Positions 1-7,466 of a DNA stretch of 23,521 nucleotides are shown piece after piece. The stretch is taken from contig CAYQTO010000037.1 in the NCBI GenBank assembly GCA_964420455.1, positions 1 to 23,521 on the forward strand. Reading direction: 5' to 3'. The position numbers were made by a program, and so were the translations under genes. The notes below the pieces were generated by a model, which did not search any database, had not been told where the DNA came from, and saw only the letters and a program-made list of their open reading frames with translations. The stretch is from CAYQTO01 sp964420455 (GTDB taxonomy: Bacteria; Sumerlaeota; Sumerlaeia; SLMS01). Positions within the stretch are counted from its first letter, which is position 1, and each line of letters begins with the position of its first letter.

Positions 1-162
1 CTGCCGCGTCAAACCCTGACGGCGATTCGCTTATGGGGATTGATCGGCAAGACCAACAAGCGGTTTCCCGACGGACGCCGGCAGGTTGGTTGGGCGGAGG
101 GCCTGGGGGAGGATTCAGAAAGAGGGTTGCGGGTGGGGGGGCGAAAGGCCTTGCGCCGGATA

Positions 163-176
163 TGTAACCGGTTGCA
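163..176. promoter_or_regulatory. LacI-family-type operator palindrome
   Basis: The 14-base sequence TGTAACCGGTTGCA is a near-perfect palindrome centred on CG; its two arms differ only at the third base. AACCGGTT cores with a central CG are typical of operators bound by LacI/GalR-family repressors, which often control polysaccharide-use genes. It lies 32 bases upstream of the ATG of the secreted glycosidase, a position suited to repression of transcription. No regulator gene is present in the window, and I see no convincing -35/-10 pair nearby. The palindrome is seen directly; the regulator class is inferred. Confidence 0.5.
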
Positions 177-208
177 AGACGCTCCAAATAACCCCAAAGA
201 GCCTCCCC

Positions 209-2755
209 ATGAAACTCCTCCGCCGGTCCTCCGCCCTCGGCTTTGCCGCCCTTCTCGCCGCGCCTCTCGCCGCCATGGACACCCTCGAGAGCGAGCGCGC
301 CGAGTCCTTCTTTGCCCTCAACGGCACCAAGGCCTTCCACATCCCAGAGGCCCTCGAAACCAAGGCGGCCGAGCGCGCCGGGTACATGCGCGAGCTCGGC
401 GTCTACTGGGACCGCATCGACCTTTGGTGGCACGTGGTCGAGGCCGAGCCCGACCAGTGGGACTACTCGCGACCCGACGCCGTGTTCGACTTCTTCGAGG
501 CTCGCGACATCCAGTGGTACCCGATTCTCGCCTATGGGGCGGCCTGGTTCGAGCAGGGCCGGACAGGCCCCAACAAGCGCGAGGAGTTCGACGACTTCGC
601 CGAATACGCTGCCCGCACCGTCAACCGCTACAAGGAACGAGCCCAGATCTGGTCGGTCTGGAACGAGCCCAACATTGCCGGCTTCTGGAGCCCCGAGCCC
701 AACCCGGAGCACTACTTCGAACTGCTTAAGGCCACCCACGACGCCATCGACGCGGTGGCCCCCGACGTGGAACTCTGCGCTCCGGTGATGGCCCCCCTCG
801 GCGCGTGGGACCGCCCCTTCACCGAGCGCCTCCTCCAACTTGGCGGGTCCGACTACTTCGACATCTTCGACTACCACTACTACCGGGACACCTGGCCCGA
901 GAAGGACCTCGCGCCGGAACTCGCGGAAATCCGCGCGGTCATGGCCCGCCACGGCGGCGTCAAGCCCATCTGGGTCACCGAGTCGGGCATCACGTCGAAG
1001 AACACCGAGGCGGAGGAAACTTACCCGCGGCAGGCGAGCCTCGTCGTCCGCAACCAGCTGCTCGCCCTCGGCGAGGGGGTCGAACGCTTCTTCTACTTCG
1101 ACCTCCAGAATTGGTACGACGACAAGCCGGAGAGCTGGGATTCGCAGCTGGGACTGGTGGAGGCCGGCGGCAAGCGCAAGCCGTCCTTCCACGCCTACCG
1201 TACGATGGTGGGCGAGATGGACCACCGCGACGTGGTGGGCCGACTCCATCCTTTCGCCGAGGGGGTCGAGGCGCTCCTCGTCCACGACCCGGACCACGAC
1301 GTCTACACGATGGCGGTGTGGGACCCGGCGGAGGAGACGGAATCCGTCTCCATCAAGACCGCCGCGGCCGACATCGTCGTCGTCCAGCCCTACGGCGAGC
1401 GGGACCTCCGCCCGATGGAGGTTCCCCGCGCCCCCGGCCAGCACACGCGGACCATCGACGTGGACATCGACCGTCACCCACGGTACATACGCCATGTCTC
1501 CGGCGAGGAATACCTGCCCCACGCAGGCGTCCGCCTCGCCCCCGCCCTCACCATCATGGCGCCCGGGGAAACCGCCCGCGTCGGCCTCGACGTCCACCCG
1601 CTCCTCGACGAGACAGGAGCGGAAATCCGCTTCCTCGAGGCACGGTCGCCGGAAGGGCTCGCCTGGGACGCGGAGGCCGGAACGGTCACGCTCGAGGGGA
1701 CCCTGCCGGAAGGAAAGCATGACCTGACCGCAACGATCGAGGTCACGCTCCCGGGTGCGGAACCGGTGGTGATTGCCCGCCGCGCCCAGATCGAGGTCGT
1801 CGCAAGCCTGCGCCTCACCCTCCGGCCCTATCTGGAGGACGATCAACTCTTCGCGCGCATCCTTCTCCAGAACCAGTCGCGCGACCAAATCGCCGGGACG
1901 CTCACGTTGGCGCAGGCCCCGGTCAGTCGCGAGGGCGAGGCGGTCCGGCTCGCCCGCAAGTCGATCGAGCCCCTCAGCGCGGGCGAGACCCGCGTCGTTT
2001 CCCTGCCCCTGGACCGGACCGAGCTCCCCAGTGAAGTCGGCGTCGTCTCCTGGACCGCCTCCTTCGCCGATCTCGACTCGGACCCGTTCCTTGTCTATAC
2101 GGCACCGGTCGTCGACGAGCTTCCCGAGGTGGATGGGGTGATCGACGAGGAGTGGGCCACCCCCGAGCGCGCTGCTCGCATCGGGCACGAGCACCAGATC
2201 ACCCGGAACCACGGCGAGTGGACTCCGGCGAACGCATCCGGCGACGTGTGGCTGCGCTTTGGCCGAGACGCGGTCTATCTCGGCGCTCGCATTGCCGACA
2301 ACCATCCCGCCCATGCAGGGTACCCGCCTCTCGAGATGTGGAAGAGCGACGCCCTCGAACTCTATCTTGGACTCCGCGGGCCCGTCACGCGGACCTCCAT
2401 CAACAAGGACTTCGAATATCAGATCGGCCTCGCCCCGGACACCTCCGAGACCGACGGCCCGGTGGTCTTCTGGTTCCATGTCGACCGCGTGCTGGACGAT
2501 GCACCGATCGCCGCCACGCGCACGGAGGATGGCTGGGTTCTCGAGGCGATCGTCCCCCTTTCCGCCATCGAGGCGGACGAGTACGCGTTCACCCCCGGGA
2601 TGCTGCTCGGATACGACACCGCGCTCGACGACCTCGACCGGGGGGATTTCGCCCCCGCCGGCAACCAGCCCGGCCGCGCCCTCATGTGGAATGGCACCGG
2701 CATGAACTGGATCAATCCCGCCGGTTGGGGCATGGCCCATCTCGTCGCGGAATGA
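209..2755 (+). CDS. Secreted clan-A glycoside hydrolase (GH39/GH5-like) with C-terminal CBM9-like domain
   Basis: This 848-residue protein starts with a signal peptide: basic MKLLRR, then a hydrophobic run ending near residue 22. Residues about 30-330 look like a (beta/alpha)8 glycosidase of clan GH-A. VWNEPN puts the likely acid/base at Glu153, and WVTESG puts the likely nucleophile at Glu258. A barrel-type aromatic segment (FDIFDYHYYRD) lies between them. Residues about 410-635 look like beta-sandwich linker domains. From about 640 (VDGVIDEEW) to the end, the pattern matches carbohydrate-binding family 9, seen in secreted xylanases and related enzymes. The substrate cannot be told from the sequence; a plant or algal polysaccharide is a reasonable guess. 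I chose the ATG at 209 because the signal peptide begins there; an in-frame upstream ATG at 86 would add 41 non-signal residues. No clear Shine-Dalgarno sequence precedes it. The LacI-type palindrome just upstream suggests sugar-responsive control. Confidence 0.8.
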   Translation: MKLLRRSSALGFAALLAAPLAAMDTLESERAESFFALNGTKAFHIPEALETKAAERAGYMRELGVYWDRIDLWWHVVEAEPDQWDYSRPDAVFDFFEARDIQWYPILAYGAAWFEQGRTGPNKREEFDDFAEYAARTVNRYKERAQIWSVWNEPNIAGFWSPEPNPEHYFELLKATHDAIDAVAPDVELCAPVMAPLGAWDRPFTERLLQLGGSDYFDIFDYHYYRDTWPEKDLAPELAEIRAVMARHGGVKPIWVTESGITSKNTEAEETYPRQASLVVRNQLLALGEGVERFFYFDLQNWYDDKPESWDSQLGLVEAGGKRKPSFHAYRTMVGEMDHRDVVGRLHPFAEGVEALLVHDPDHDVYTMAVWDPAEETESVSIKTAAADIVVVQPYGERDLRPMEVPRAPGQHTRTIDVDIDRHPRYIRHVSGEEYLPHAGVRLAPALTIMAPGETARVGLDVHPLLDETGAEIRFLEARSPEGLAWDAEAGTVTLEGTLPEGKHDLTATIEVTLPGAEPVVIARRAQIEVVASLRLTLRPYLEDDQLFARILLQNQSRDQIAGTLTLAQAPVSREGEAVRLARKSIEPLSAGETRVVSLPLDRTELPSEVGVVSWTASFADLDSDPFLVYTAPVVDELPEVDGVIDEEWATPERAARIGHEHQITRNHGEWTPANASGDVWLRFGRDAVYLGARIADNHPAHAGYPPLEMWKSDALELYLGLRGPVTRTSINKDFEYQIGLAPDTSETDGPVVFWFHVDRVLDDAPIAATRTEDGWVLEAIVPLSAIEADEYAFTPGMLLGYDTALDDLDRGDFAPAGNQPGRALMWNGTGMNWINPAGWGMAHLVAE

Positions 2756-2761
2756 GCTTGT

Positions 2762-2777
2762 AAAGGCCGGGGCCTTT
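2762..2777 (+). terminator. Weak hairpin terminator after glycosidase gene
   Basis: AAAGGC-CGGG-GCCTTT forms a 6-bp stem with a 4-base loop, six bases after the glycosidase stop codon, followed by only a short CTTCT tract. It could end the glycosidase transcript or be a small leader hairpin for the next gene. The T-tract is poor, so the call is tentative. Confidence 0.35.
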
Positions 2778-2794
2778 CTTCTAGGAACGGCCCC

Positions 2795-3373
2795 ATGATG
2801 TCCGAAAAGACGAGATTCTTCGGGGAATTCCTGCGCCATCCGGTGCAGATGGGGGCGGTTGCACCCAGCTCTTCCAGCTTGGCCCGGGCTATCGTCCGCG
2901 AGATCGACTGGGGCCTTGTCACGAACACGATGGAGGCTGGTCCCGGCACGGGATCGATTACCCGGGTTCTAAGGCGGCACGCCCCACCCTCCGGCTTCTT
3001 CGCCGTCGAGATCAGCCCCACGCTCTCCCATCAGCTCCGCACGGCTTATCCCGAGATAGACATCTATACGGACTCGGTGGAGGCGGCCCCGCGGATCTGT
3101 CGCGAGCGCGGCATTGACCACGTCGACGCGGTGGTTTCCGGCCTTCCCTGGGCGGGCTTCCCGCGCGACCTCCAGGACCGGTGCCTTCGTGCCCTGCTTG
3201 AGGTCCTCGCCCCCGGCGGCCAGTTCGCCACCTATGGCTACCTCCAAGGACTGATGCTGCCGGCGGGGCGCCGGTTCCGCCGCCTACTCGAATCCCGCTT
3301 CTCTGCCGTACGCCTTTCCCCCGTCGTCTGGCGCAACCTTCCCCCCGCCATTGTCTATCACTGTGTCCGGTGA
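2795..3373 (+). CDS. SAM-dependent methyltransferase, phospholipid N-methyltransferase (PmtA-like)
   Basis: This 192-residue soluble protein matches the small Rhodobacter-type phospholipid N-methyltransferases. The N-terminal signature FLRHPVQMGAVAPSS...LA (residues about 12-30) is typical of that group. The SAM-binding motif I is MEAGPGTGSIT (46-56), and motif II is near FFAVEIS. Members methylate phosphatidylethanolamine towards phosphatidylcholine with S-adenosylmethionine at the inner membrane face. They share their fold with rRNA adenine dimethylases, so that remains a less likely alternative. Two ATG codons sit side by side at 2795 and 2798, and a GGA-containing ribosome site (AGGAACGG) lies just upstream. 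The stop codon overlaps the ribosome site of the next gene, so the two genes are probably co-transcribed and translationally coupled. The lipid substrate is inferred. Confidence 0.7.
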   Translation: MMSEKTRFFGEFLRHPVQMGAVAPSSSSLARAIVREIDWGLVTNTMEAGPGTGSITRVLRRHAPPSGFFAVEISPTLSHQLRTAYPEIDIYTDSVEAAPRICRERGIDHVDAVVSGLPWAGFPRDLQDRCLRALLEVLAPGGQFATYGYLQGLMLPAGRRFRRLLESRFSAVRLSPVVWRNLPPAIVYHCVR

Positions 3374-3383
3374 GGAGCCGCCA

Positions 3384-3869
3384 ATGGCCGCAAGTACCCA
3401 CCTTACCATGATCCGCGACGATTTCCGGGACCGGCCTGTCTATACAATCCCGGAAGGCTACTCGATCCGGTGGCACCAGCCGGGCGACGAGGAGCAGTGG
3501 CGCCGGCTCCAGCAGCGGGCGGACGAGATCAATGCCATCACCGCGGCCCTTTTCAGGGACCAGTTTGGCGACGACCCCGCCGAGCACGCCCGCCGCATCG
3601 CCTACCTGATCGACCCCGAGGGGCACTTTGCGGGTACCGCCGCCGCCTGGTACGGGTCCGCCCGGTACGGCACCGACATCGGCCGCGTCCATTGGGTCGC
3701 GATCGACCCGGATTACCAGGGCCGCCGCTTGTCCTATCCGCTGATGGGCGTGATTCTGGACCGGCTCGAGGAGCTCGGTCACGCGAGCGTGTATCTCACC
3801 ACCGACACCCGTCGTCCCGCCGCGGTGCGGCTCTACGAGCGGCTGGGCTTTCGACGCGTCAGCGATTAG
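3384..3869 (+). CDS. GNAT-family N-acetyltransferase
   Basis: This 161-residue protein has a single GNAT fold. Visible hallmarks are a beta-4 strand (RVHWVAIDPDYQGRRL, residues about 104-119) that ends in the acetyl-CoA pyrophosphate loop, here Q-G-R-R-L-S rather than the classic Q/R-x-x-G-x-G/A. The C-terminal segment TTDTRRPAAVRLYERLGF is the usual beta-5/alpha-4 ending of these enzymes. The substrate is unknown; the family acetylates small amines, amino acids or protein N-termini using acetyl-CoA. I chose ATG 3384 because GAGGAG lies 6 bases upstream and overlaps the stop of the methyltransferase gene. An in-frame ATG at 3351 would overlap that gene by 23 bases. Its stop codon overlaps by 3 bases the stop codon of the convergent small gene of the oxidase operon. 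Confidence 0.8.
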   Translation: MAASTHLTMIRDDFRDRPVYTIPEGYSIRWHQPGDEEQWRRLQQRADEINAITAALFRDQFGDDPAEHARRIAYLIDPEGHFAGTAAAWYGSARYGTDIGRVHWVAIDPDYQGRRLSYPLMGVILDRLEELGHASVYLTTDTRRPAAVRLYERLGFRRVSD

Positions 3870-4042
3870 CCCGGGGTGGGCGGGCCGTACACGGCAAACA
3901 CGTAGATCGTCAGCACAAAGAGCACGATCGAGAGCCCGACGAGAGTGTACAGGTAGGTGCGCTTCCTTCGCTCCTGCCGGGCGAGGTAACGCTCCTCGGA
4001 CCCCTGTTCCATGTCCTCGCGGATGTACTCGTCGCCGGTCAC
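3866..4042 (-). CDS. Small one-helix membrane protein at the 3' end of the cytochrome oxidase operon
   Basis: This 58-residue open frame begins with GTG, and that codon overlaps the TGA of the copper-chaperone gene as GTGA, a typical translational-coupling arrangement. The N-terminal 30 residues are highly charged (acidic, then the basic run RQERRKR). They are followed by one transmembrane helix, about residues 31-52 (YLYTLVGLSIVLFVLTIYVFAV), and a short Gly/Pro tail. The charge pattern suggests an N-in, C-out orientation. I do not recognise the family. Position and form suggest a small accessory subunit or assembly factor of the oxidase, like the short single-helix subunits found in several bacterial cytochrome oxidases. 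It is easily missed because it is short and starts with GTG. Its TAA overlaps the TAG of the convergent acetyltransferase gene. The frame is seen; the function is inferred. Confidence 0.65.
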   Translation of the reverse strand: MTGDEYIREDMEQGSEERYLARQERRKRTYLYTLVGLSIVLFVLTIYVFAVYGPPTPG

Positions 4043-4656
4043 GGGGCTGTTTCTTTCTGGGATTCCATGAACGCCTCGTAGCGCTCGCGGGTGCTCTCGA
4101 AAAGCGAGTAGCGCATGGTGACGACGTTGGTCTTGTCGCCGATTTCCTCCGTGAGTGTATAGACGATGGGAAGGGTATAACTCTCGCCCGGTCCGATCTT
4201 CTGCTCATCAAAGCAGAAGCATTTTTCAAGGACGAGCGCTTCTTCGGATCCAGCCCGGGCCGGTTGGACGTCATGGACGGGGCGGAAGTAGATGGTGCGG
4301 TCCGACTTGTTGCGGAATCGGTACTCGTTCAGCATTCGCTCGCCTAGCCGCATGCGCTGATAGCGGTTGAGCGTGGCAAACTCAATGGGGAGCGAATCGT
4401 TGGTCGTGGCGGAGAAGTAGACCTCGATTTCACGGCCGAGTTCGCGCTCGCCGATGGTGCCCCGGACTGCATTCGGATCAGCCGCGATCAGGCCGACCTC
4501 CTGACAAAGCATCACAAAGAGTTCGGCGTTGGCGTAGGCGAAGCCAAACATGCCGGCGGTGGCAACCAGCAGGGCCGCAAGCCATGGCGCCTTGTTGCGA
4601 CCGGAGGCGCCGGAGCCGCGGGGAATCTGTTCGGAAAGGGCGGCGGTGTCTTCCAC
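4039..4656 (-). CDS. ctaG: Cytochrome c oxidase assembly protein, Cox11/CtaG family (CuB chaperone)
   Basis: This membrane-anchored copper chaperone delivers copper to the CuB site of oxidase subunit I. From the GTG at 4656 it is about 205 residues, the usual family length. There is one transmembrane helix (about 25-45), followed by ANAELFVMLCQEVG, which matches the conserved juxtamembrane Cys region. The copper-binding CFCF motif is at residues 146-149 inside EKCFCFDEQKIGPGESYTLP. The periplasmic beta domain between these is more divergent than in proteobacterial Cox11. An in-frame ATG at 4749 would overlap coxA by 70 bases, so I prefer GTG 4656, 23 bases after the coxA stop, although its ribosome site is weak. 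It is the third gene of the oxidase operon and is coupled to the following small gene by GTGA. Confidence 0.8.
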   Translation of the reverse strand: MEDTAALSEQIPRGSGASGRNKAPWLAALLVATAGMFGFAYANAELFVMLCQEVGLIAADPNAVRGTIGERELGREIEVYFSATTNDSLPIEFATLNRYQRMRLGERMLNEYRFRNKSDRTIYFRPVHDVQPARAGSEEALVLEKCFCFDEQKIGPGESYTLPIVYTLTEEIGDKTNVVTMRYSLFESTRERYEAFMESQKETAP

Positions 4657-4679
4657 GTGTCGTGTACGTCTTTCGTTGG

Positions 4680-6332
4680 TCAGGCGGTCGTCTTGAGGAC
4701 CGGGAGGCGATCGAAATTGTGGGCGGGCGGGGGCGAACTCGTGGCCCACTCCATGCCCTGCTGGAGGTCGTTCACGCCCCAGGCATCATCCGGCGCCGTG
4801 CGCTTCTTGAACAGCACCGTCGCAACCACATCGTAGATGATGACCAGCGTGCCGGCAATCATCAACAGGTACATGGCGCTGATGAAGACGTTCATCTCGA
4901 GGAACTCGGGGCGGAAGGTATAGACGCGGCGGGCCATCCCCCAGATGCCGAGGAGGTGCATCGGCAGGAACATCAGGTTGAAGCCACCGACGATGAGCCA
5001 GAAGGCGATGCGGCCAAGCTTCTCACTCAGGTATTTTCCGCTCATCTTGGGGAACCAGTAATAGAGGCCCGCGAAGGCCGACAGGACCACGCCACCGAAG
5101 TACGTGTAGTGGAAGTGGGCGACAACGAAGTAGGAGTCGTGGACCTGGACGTCGAAGGGGATGTTCGAGAGGAAGAGACCCGTCACGCCGCCCATGGTGA
5201 ACACGATGAGGAACGCGAGGCCGTACATCATCGAAACGGTGAAGCGGATCGAGCCCTGCCAGATGGTGGCCATCCAGCTGAAGACCTTCACGCCGGTCGG
5301 CACCGCGATCACCATGGTGCTGAACATGAAGAAGGCGCGCAGCCACGGCTCCATCCCCGCGGAGAACATATGGTGGCCCCACAGGAAGAAGCTGAGGACG
5401 CCGATCAAAGCGATGGAGTAGACGAGGCCCTTGTAGCCGAAGATGCGGCGACCGGAGAAAGCCGGGAGCACGTGGGACATCACGCCAAAGAAGGGCAGCA
5501 CGCCGATATAGACAGTCGGGTGGTTGTAGAACCAAAAGAGGTGCTGGTAGAGGAGCGGATCGCCGCCCTTGCCGGGCGCGAAGAAGGTTGTGCCAAGCAG
5601 CCGATCGGTAAGAATCATGGTCAGGGCACCGGCGAAAACGGGCGCGCCGATCAGGTTCATCCACGAGGTGGTGAGGACCGCCCAGCTGAAGAGCGGCATG
5701 CGGAACCAGCCCATGCCCGGTGCTCTCATCGTCGAGATGGTGACGATGAAATTGATGGCGCCGAGTATGGTACTCAAACCGGCCAGGTGCATGCCGAAGA
5801 TCCAGAAGTCGACACCGATCTGGGGGCTGTATTGCTTGGTGGAAAGGGGTGGATATGCAGTCCAACCCGCAGCGTTCGTTCCCCAGTACATGCCACCGAG
5901 CATGAGGGCCAGGGCGGGGATCAGCAGCCAGAAGGCGAAGGCGTTCATCTTCGGGAAGGCCATGTCGCGGGCGCCAATCATGAGTGGTACCAGATAGTTG
6001 CCAAAGCCGGCAAAGATCGGCGCGACCACGAAGAAGATCATGAGCGTGCCGTGCATGGTGAAGACCTGGTTGTAGAAGTCTCCACTCATCAGTCGGACAG
6101 TCTCGTCACCGATCTGCATTCCCTCGGGAAAGGCGAGCTGGGCCCGGATCATTCCCGCAAAGCCGCCGGCGAAGATCGCCGAGAACAGGCCGTACCAGAG
6201 GTACATGATACCGATGCGCTTGTGGTCGACGGTCGTGAGCCACGACATGATCCCCGTGTGTTCCGGAAGCCGGTGAGCCGGGGTCTCCGTGGGAGTATAG
6301 ACGGTTTCTCGCTGGGGCTGGGCGACACTCAT
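4680..6332 (-). CDS. coxA: Cytochrome c oxidase subunit I (aa3-type, A2-like)
   Basis: This 550-residue, 12-helix haem-copper oxidase catalytic subunit reduces O2 to water and pumps protons. Likely metal ligands are His94 (TMHGTL) and His408 for the low-spin haem, His406 for haem a3 (VAHFHYTYFGG), and His271, His320 and His321 for CuB. Tyr275 is the expected cross-linked Tyr. K-channel Lys349 (VPTGVKVFSW) is present, as are D-channel Asp123 and Asn130 (GARDMAFPKMN). In helix VI the usual Glu of GHPEVY is missing: the sequence is YNHPTVY, with Tyr269 two residues before His271. This resembles the YS motif of A2-type oxidases such as the Rhodothermus caa3 enzyme, but with Asn in place of Ser. 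The start at 6332 has AGGAA about 13 bases upstream and lies 24 bases after the coxB stop. No subunit III gene follows; the Cox11-like gene does. Confidence 0.96.
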   Translation of the reverse strand: MSVAQPQRETVYTPTETPAHRLPEHTGIMSWLTTVDHKRIGIMYLWYGLFSAIFAGGFAGMIRAQLAFPEGMQIGDETVRLMSGDFYNQVFTMHGTLMIFFVVAPIFAGFGNYLVPLMIGARDMAFPKMNAFAFWLLIPALALMLGGMYWGTNAAGWTAYPPLSTKQYSPQIGVDFWIFGMHLAGLSTILGAINFIVTISTMRAPGMGWFRMPLFSWAVLTTSWMNLIGAPVFAGALTMILTDRLLGTTFFAPGKGGDPLLYQHLFWFYNHPTVYIGVLPFFGVMSHVLPAFSGRRIFGYKGLVYSIALIGVLSFFLWGHHMFSAGMEPWLRAFFMFSTMVIAVPTGVKVFSWMATIWQGSIRFTVSMMYGLAFLIVFTMGGVTGLFLSNIPFDVQVHDSYFVVAHFHYTYFGGVVLSAFAGLYYWFPKMSGKYLSEKLGRIAFWLIVGGFNLMFLPMHLLGIWGMARRVYTFRPEFLEMNVFISAMYLLMIAGTLVIIYDVVATVLFKKRTAPDDAWGVNDLQQGMEWATSSPPPAHNFDRLPVLKTTA

Positions 6333-6356
6333 GGGCGGACAGGTGTTCCTTTCGGC

Positions 6357-7256
6357 TTATCCCTCGGTGGAAAGTTCGTTGGCGATGGCGGTGCTGGCGG
6401 TTTCCGCTCCGTCCGGGAGGGCGTCGGGGCCGAGGTACTCGAGCACCTTGTCGTATTCGTCCGGGGGGAAGGTGGCGCCCTTGCTGTGAAGCCATTCATA
6501 GAACTCGGCCTCGTCGACCACCTTCACGTGGATATACATGCGGGCATGCTGGGCACCGCACAGCTCGGCACACTGGCCCTTGAAGAAGCCCTCGTGGAGC
6601 GGCTGAAACCAGCCTTGGGTGATGCGGCCGGGGATGACGTCGAACTTCACCCCGAAGGCGGGCACCCACCAGGCGTGGTTCACCTGGGGCGTGTTTCCGT
6701 TCAGCAGGACCTGCTGGTTCACGGGAAGAAACAGAGGATCCTCGCCCGTGCCATCATCAGTCAGGGCCACGCCGTACTTCGGCAGCTCGTACTGCCAATA
6801 GAACTGCATGCCGGTGACGTCGACGACGACGTCGGGATTTTCAGGCATGGTTTCCATGTACTTAAATTTGGGGTAGGCGGGGATGGCCATGACCGCGAGG
6901 ACGATGGCGGGGGTGATGGTCCAGGCGATCTCGAGGGGCACATTCTCGCGGGTCGGTGCGGCGACGGGGCGCCGACGCGAGTTATGGTTCCAGATGATGT
7001 AAAGAACCGTGAGAATTGGACCGTAAAGGAAGGGCGTGATGAGCGCGGTGGTGATCACGACGTTGAGACGCGCCAGTTGGGCCGAGGTGGTCGCCGGCGA
7101 GCTGATCCAGTCGGTCGTGGGGTCCGCCTGCGCGGGGGTCAGCGTGGCCGCGGCAGGGTCGTAGAGGAACCACAGGCTGGCTGCACTGAGGAGCGCCAGC
7201 GCAATGGCAGCGACCCAAAGCAGAATGAGGTTACGAATCTCGGAGGAGACCTTCAT
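6357..7256 (-). CDS. coxB: Cytochrome c oxidase subunit II with CuA centre
   Basis: This 299-residue subunit accepts electrons from cytochrome c through the binuclear CuA centre and passes them to subunit I. Two transmembrane helices are visible, at about residues 65-89 and 107-127, after an N-terminal hydrophobic stretch at 8-32 that may be a signal or a third helix. The periplasmic cupredoxin domain carries the complete CuA ligand set: His194 (VNHAWW), Cys229, Glu231, Cys233, His237 and Met240 in QCAELCGAQHARM. The aromatic docking patch is GMQFYWQYE (149-157). No cytochrome c domain is fused; the protein ends in a 50-residue Asp/Glu-rich tail. This is the first gene of the operon, and the ATG at 7256 has GGGA about 10 bases upstream. 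A partial -35-like TTGACG lies at 7297-7302 on this strand, but a good -10 is not evident. Confidence 0.95.
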   Translation of the reverse strand: MKVSSEIRNLILLWVAAIALALLSAASLWFLYDPAAATLTPAQADPTTDWISSPATTSAQLARLNVVITTALITPFLYGPILTVLYIIWNHNSRRRPVAAPTRENVPLEIAWTITPAIVLAVMAIPAYPKFKYMETMPENPDVVVDVTGMQFYWQYELPKYGVALTDDGTGEDPLFLPVNQQVLLNGNTPQVNHAWWVPAFGVKFDVIPGRITQGWFQPLHEGFFKGQCAELCGAQHARMYIHVKVVDEAEFYEWLHSKGATFPPDEYDKVLEYLGPDALPDGAETASTAIANELSTEG

Positions 7257-7466
7257 GTAATGTACGTCCCGTGGATGTGGAAAGCTGGATATTCACCGTC
7301 AAATCGCCGGATGGCGATAGACGCTTGTGGTGTCTGTCTCAAGGGGAAAAGGGGATAGTTAACGTCCATAATTCGGGCAAAATCTATCGCCGATGGTTTC
7401 TGGCATCCTTCCGATTGCCGCGACCTTTACGTGGAGCCATATTCGTGCGCATCCACCGGGGAAAAG
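7257..7466. promoter_or_regulatory. Divergent intergenic region between the oxidase operon and the carboxypeptidase gene
   Basis: These 210 bases separate two outward-facing transcription units, so promoters for both must lie here or very near. It is less GC-rich than the flanking genes around 7340-7400. On the minus strand TTGACG (7297-7302) could be a -35, but the spaced -10 (CACATC) is poor. On the plus strand CATAAT (7367-7372) could be a -10 for the carboxypeptidase gene, but no -35 stands out. No gene, tRNA or strong hairpin is seen. Confidence 0.4.

Noticed and set aside
9..197. Small minus-strand frame at the window start
   Set aside because: No domain, signal or ribosome site; it covers the probable regulatory region of the glycosidase gene.
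4584..7358. Very long plus-strand open frame (over 900 codons) opposite the oxidase operon
   Set aside because: It is rich in His, Glu, Asp and Gly with no domain, and it exactly mirrors coxB, coxA and cox11, whose metal ligands are intact. It is a GC-rich antisense shadow.
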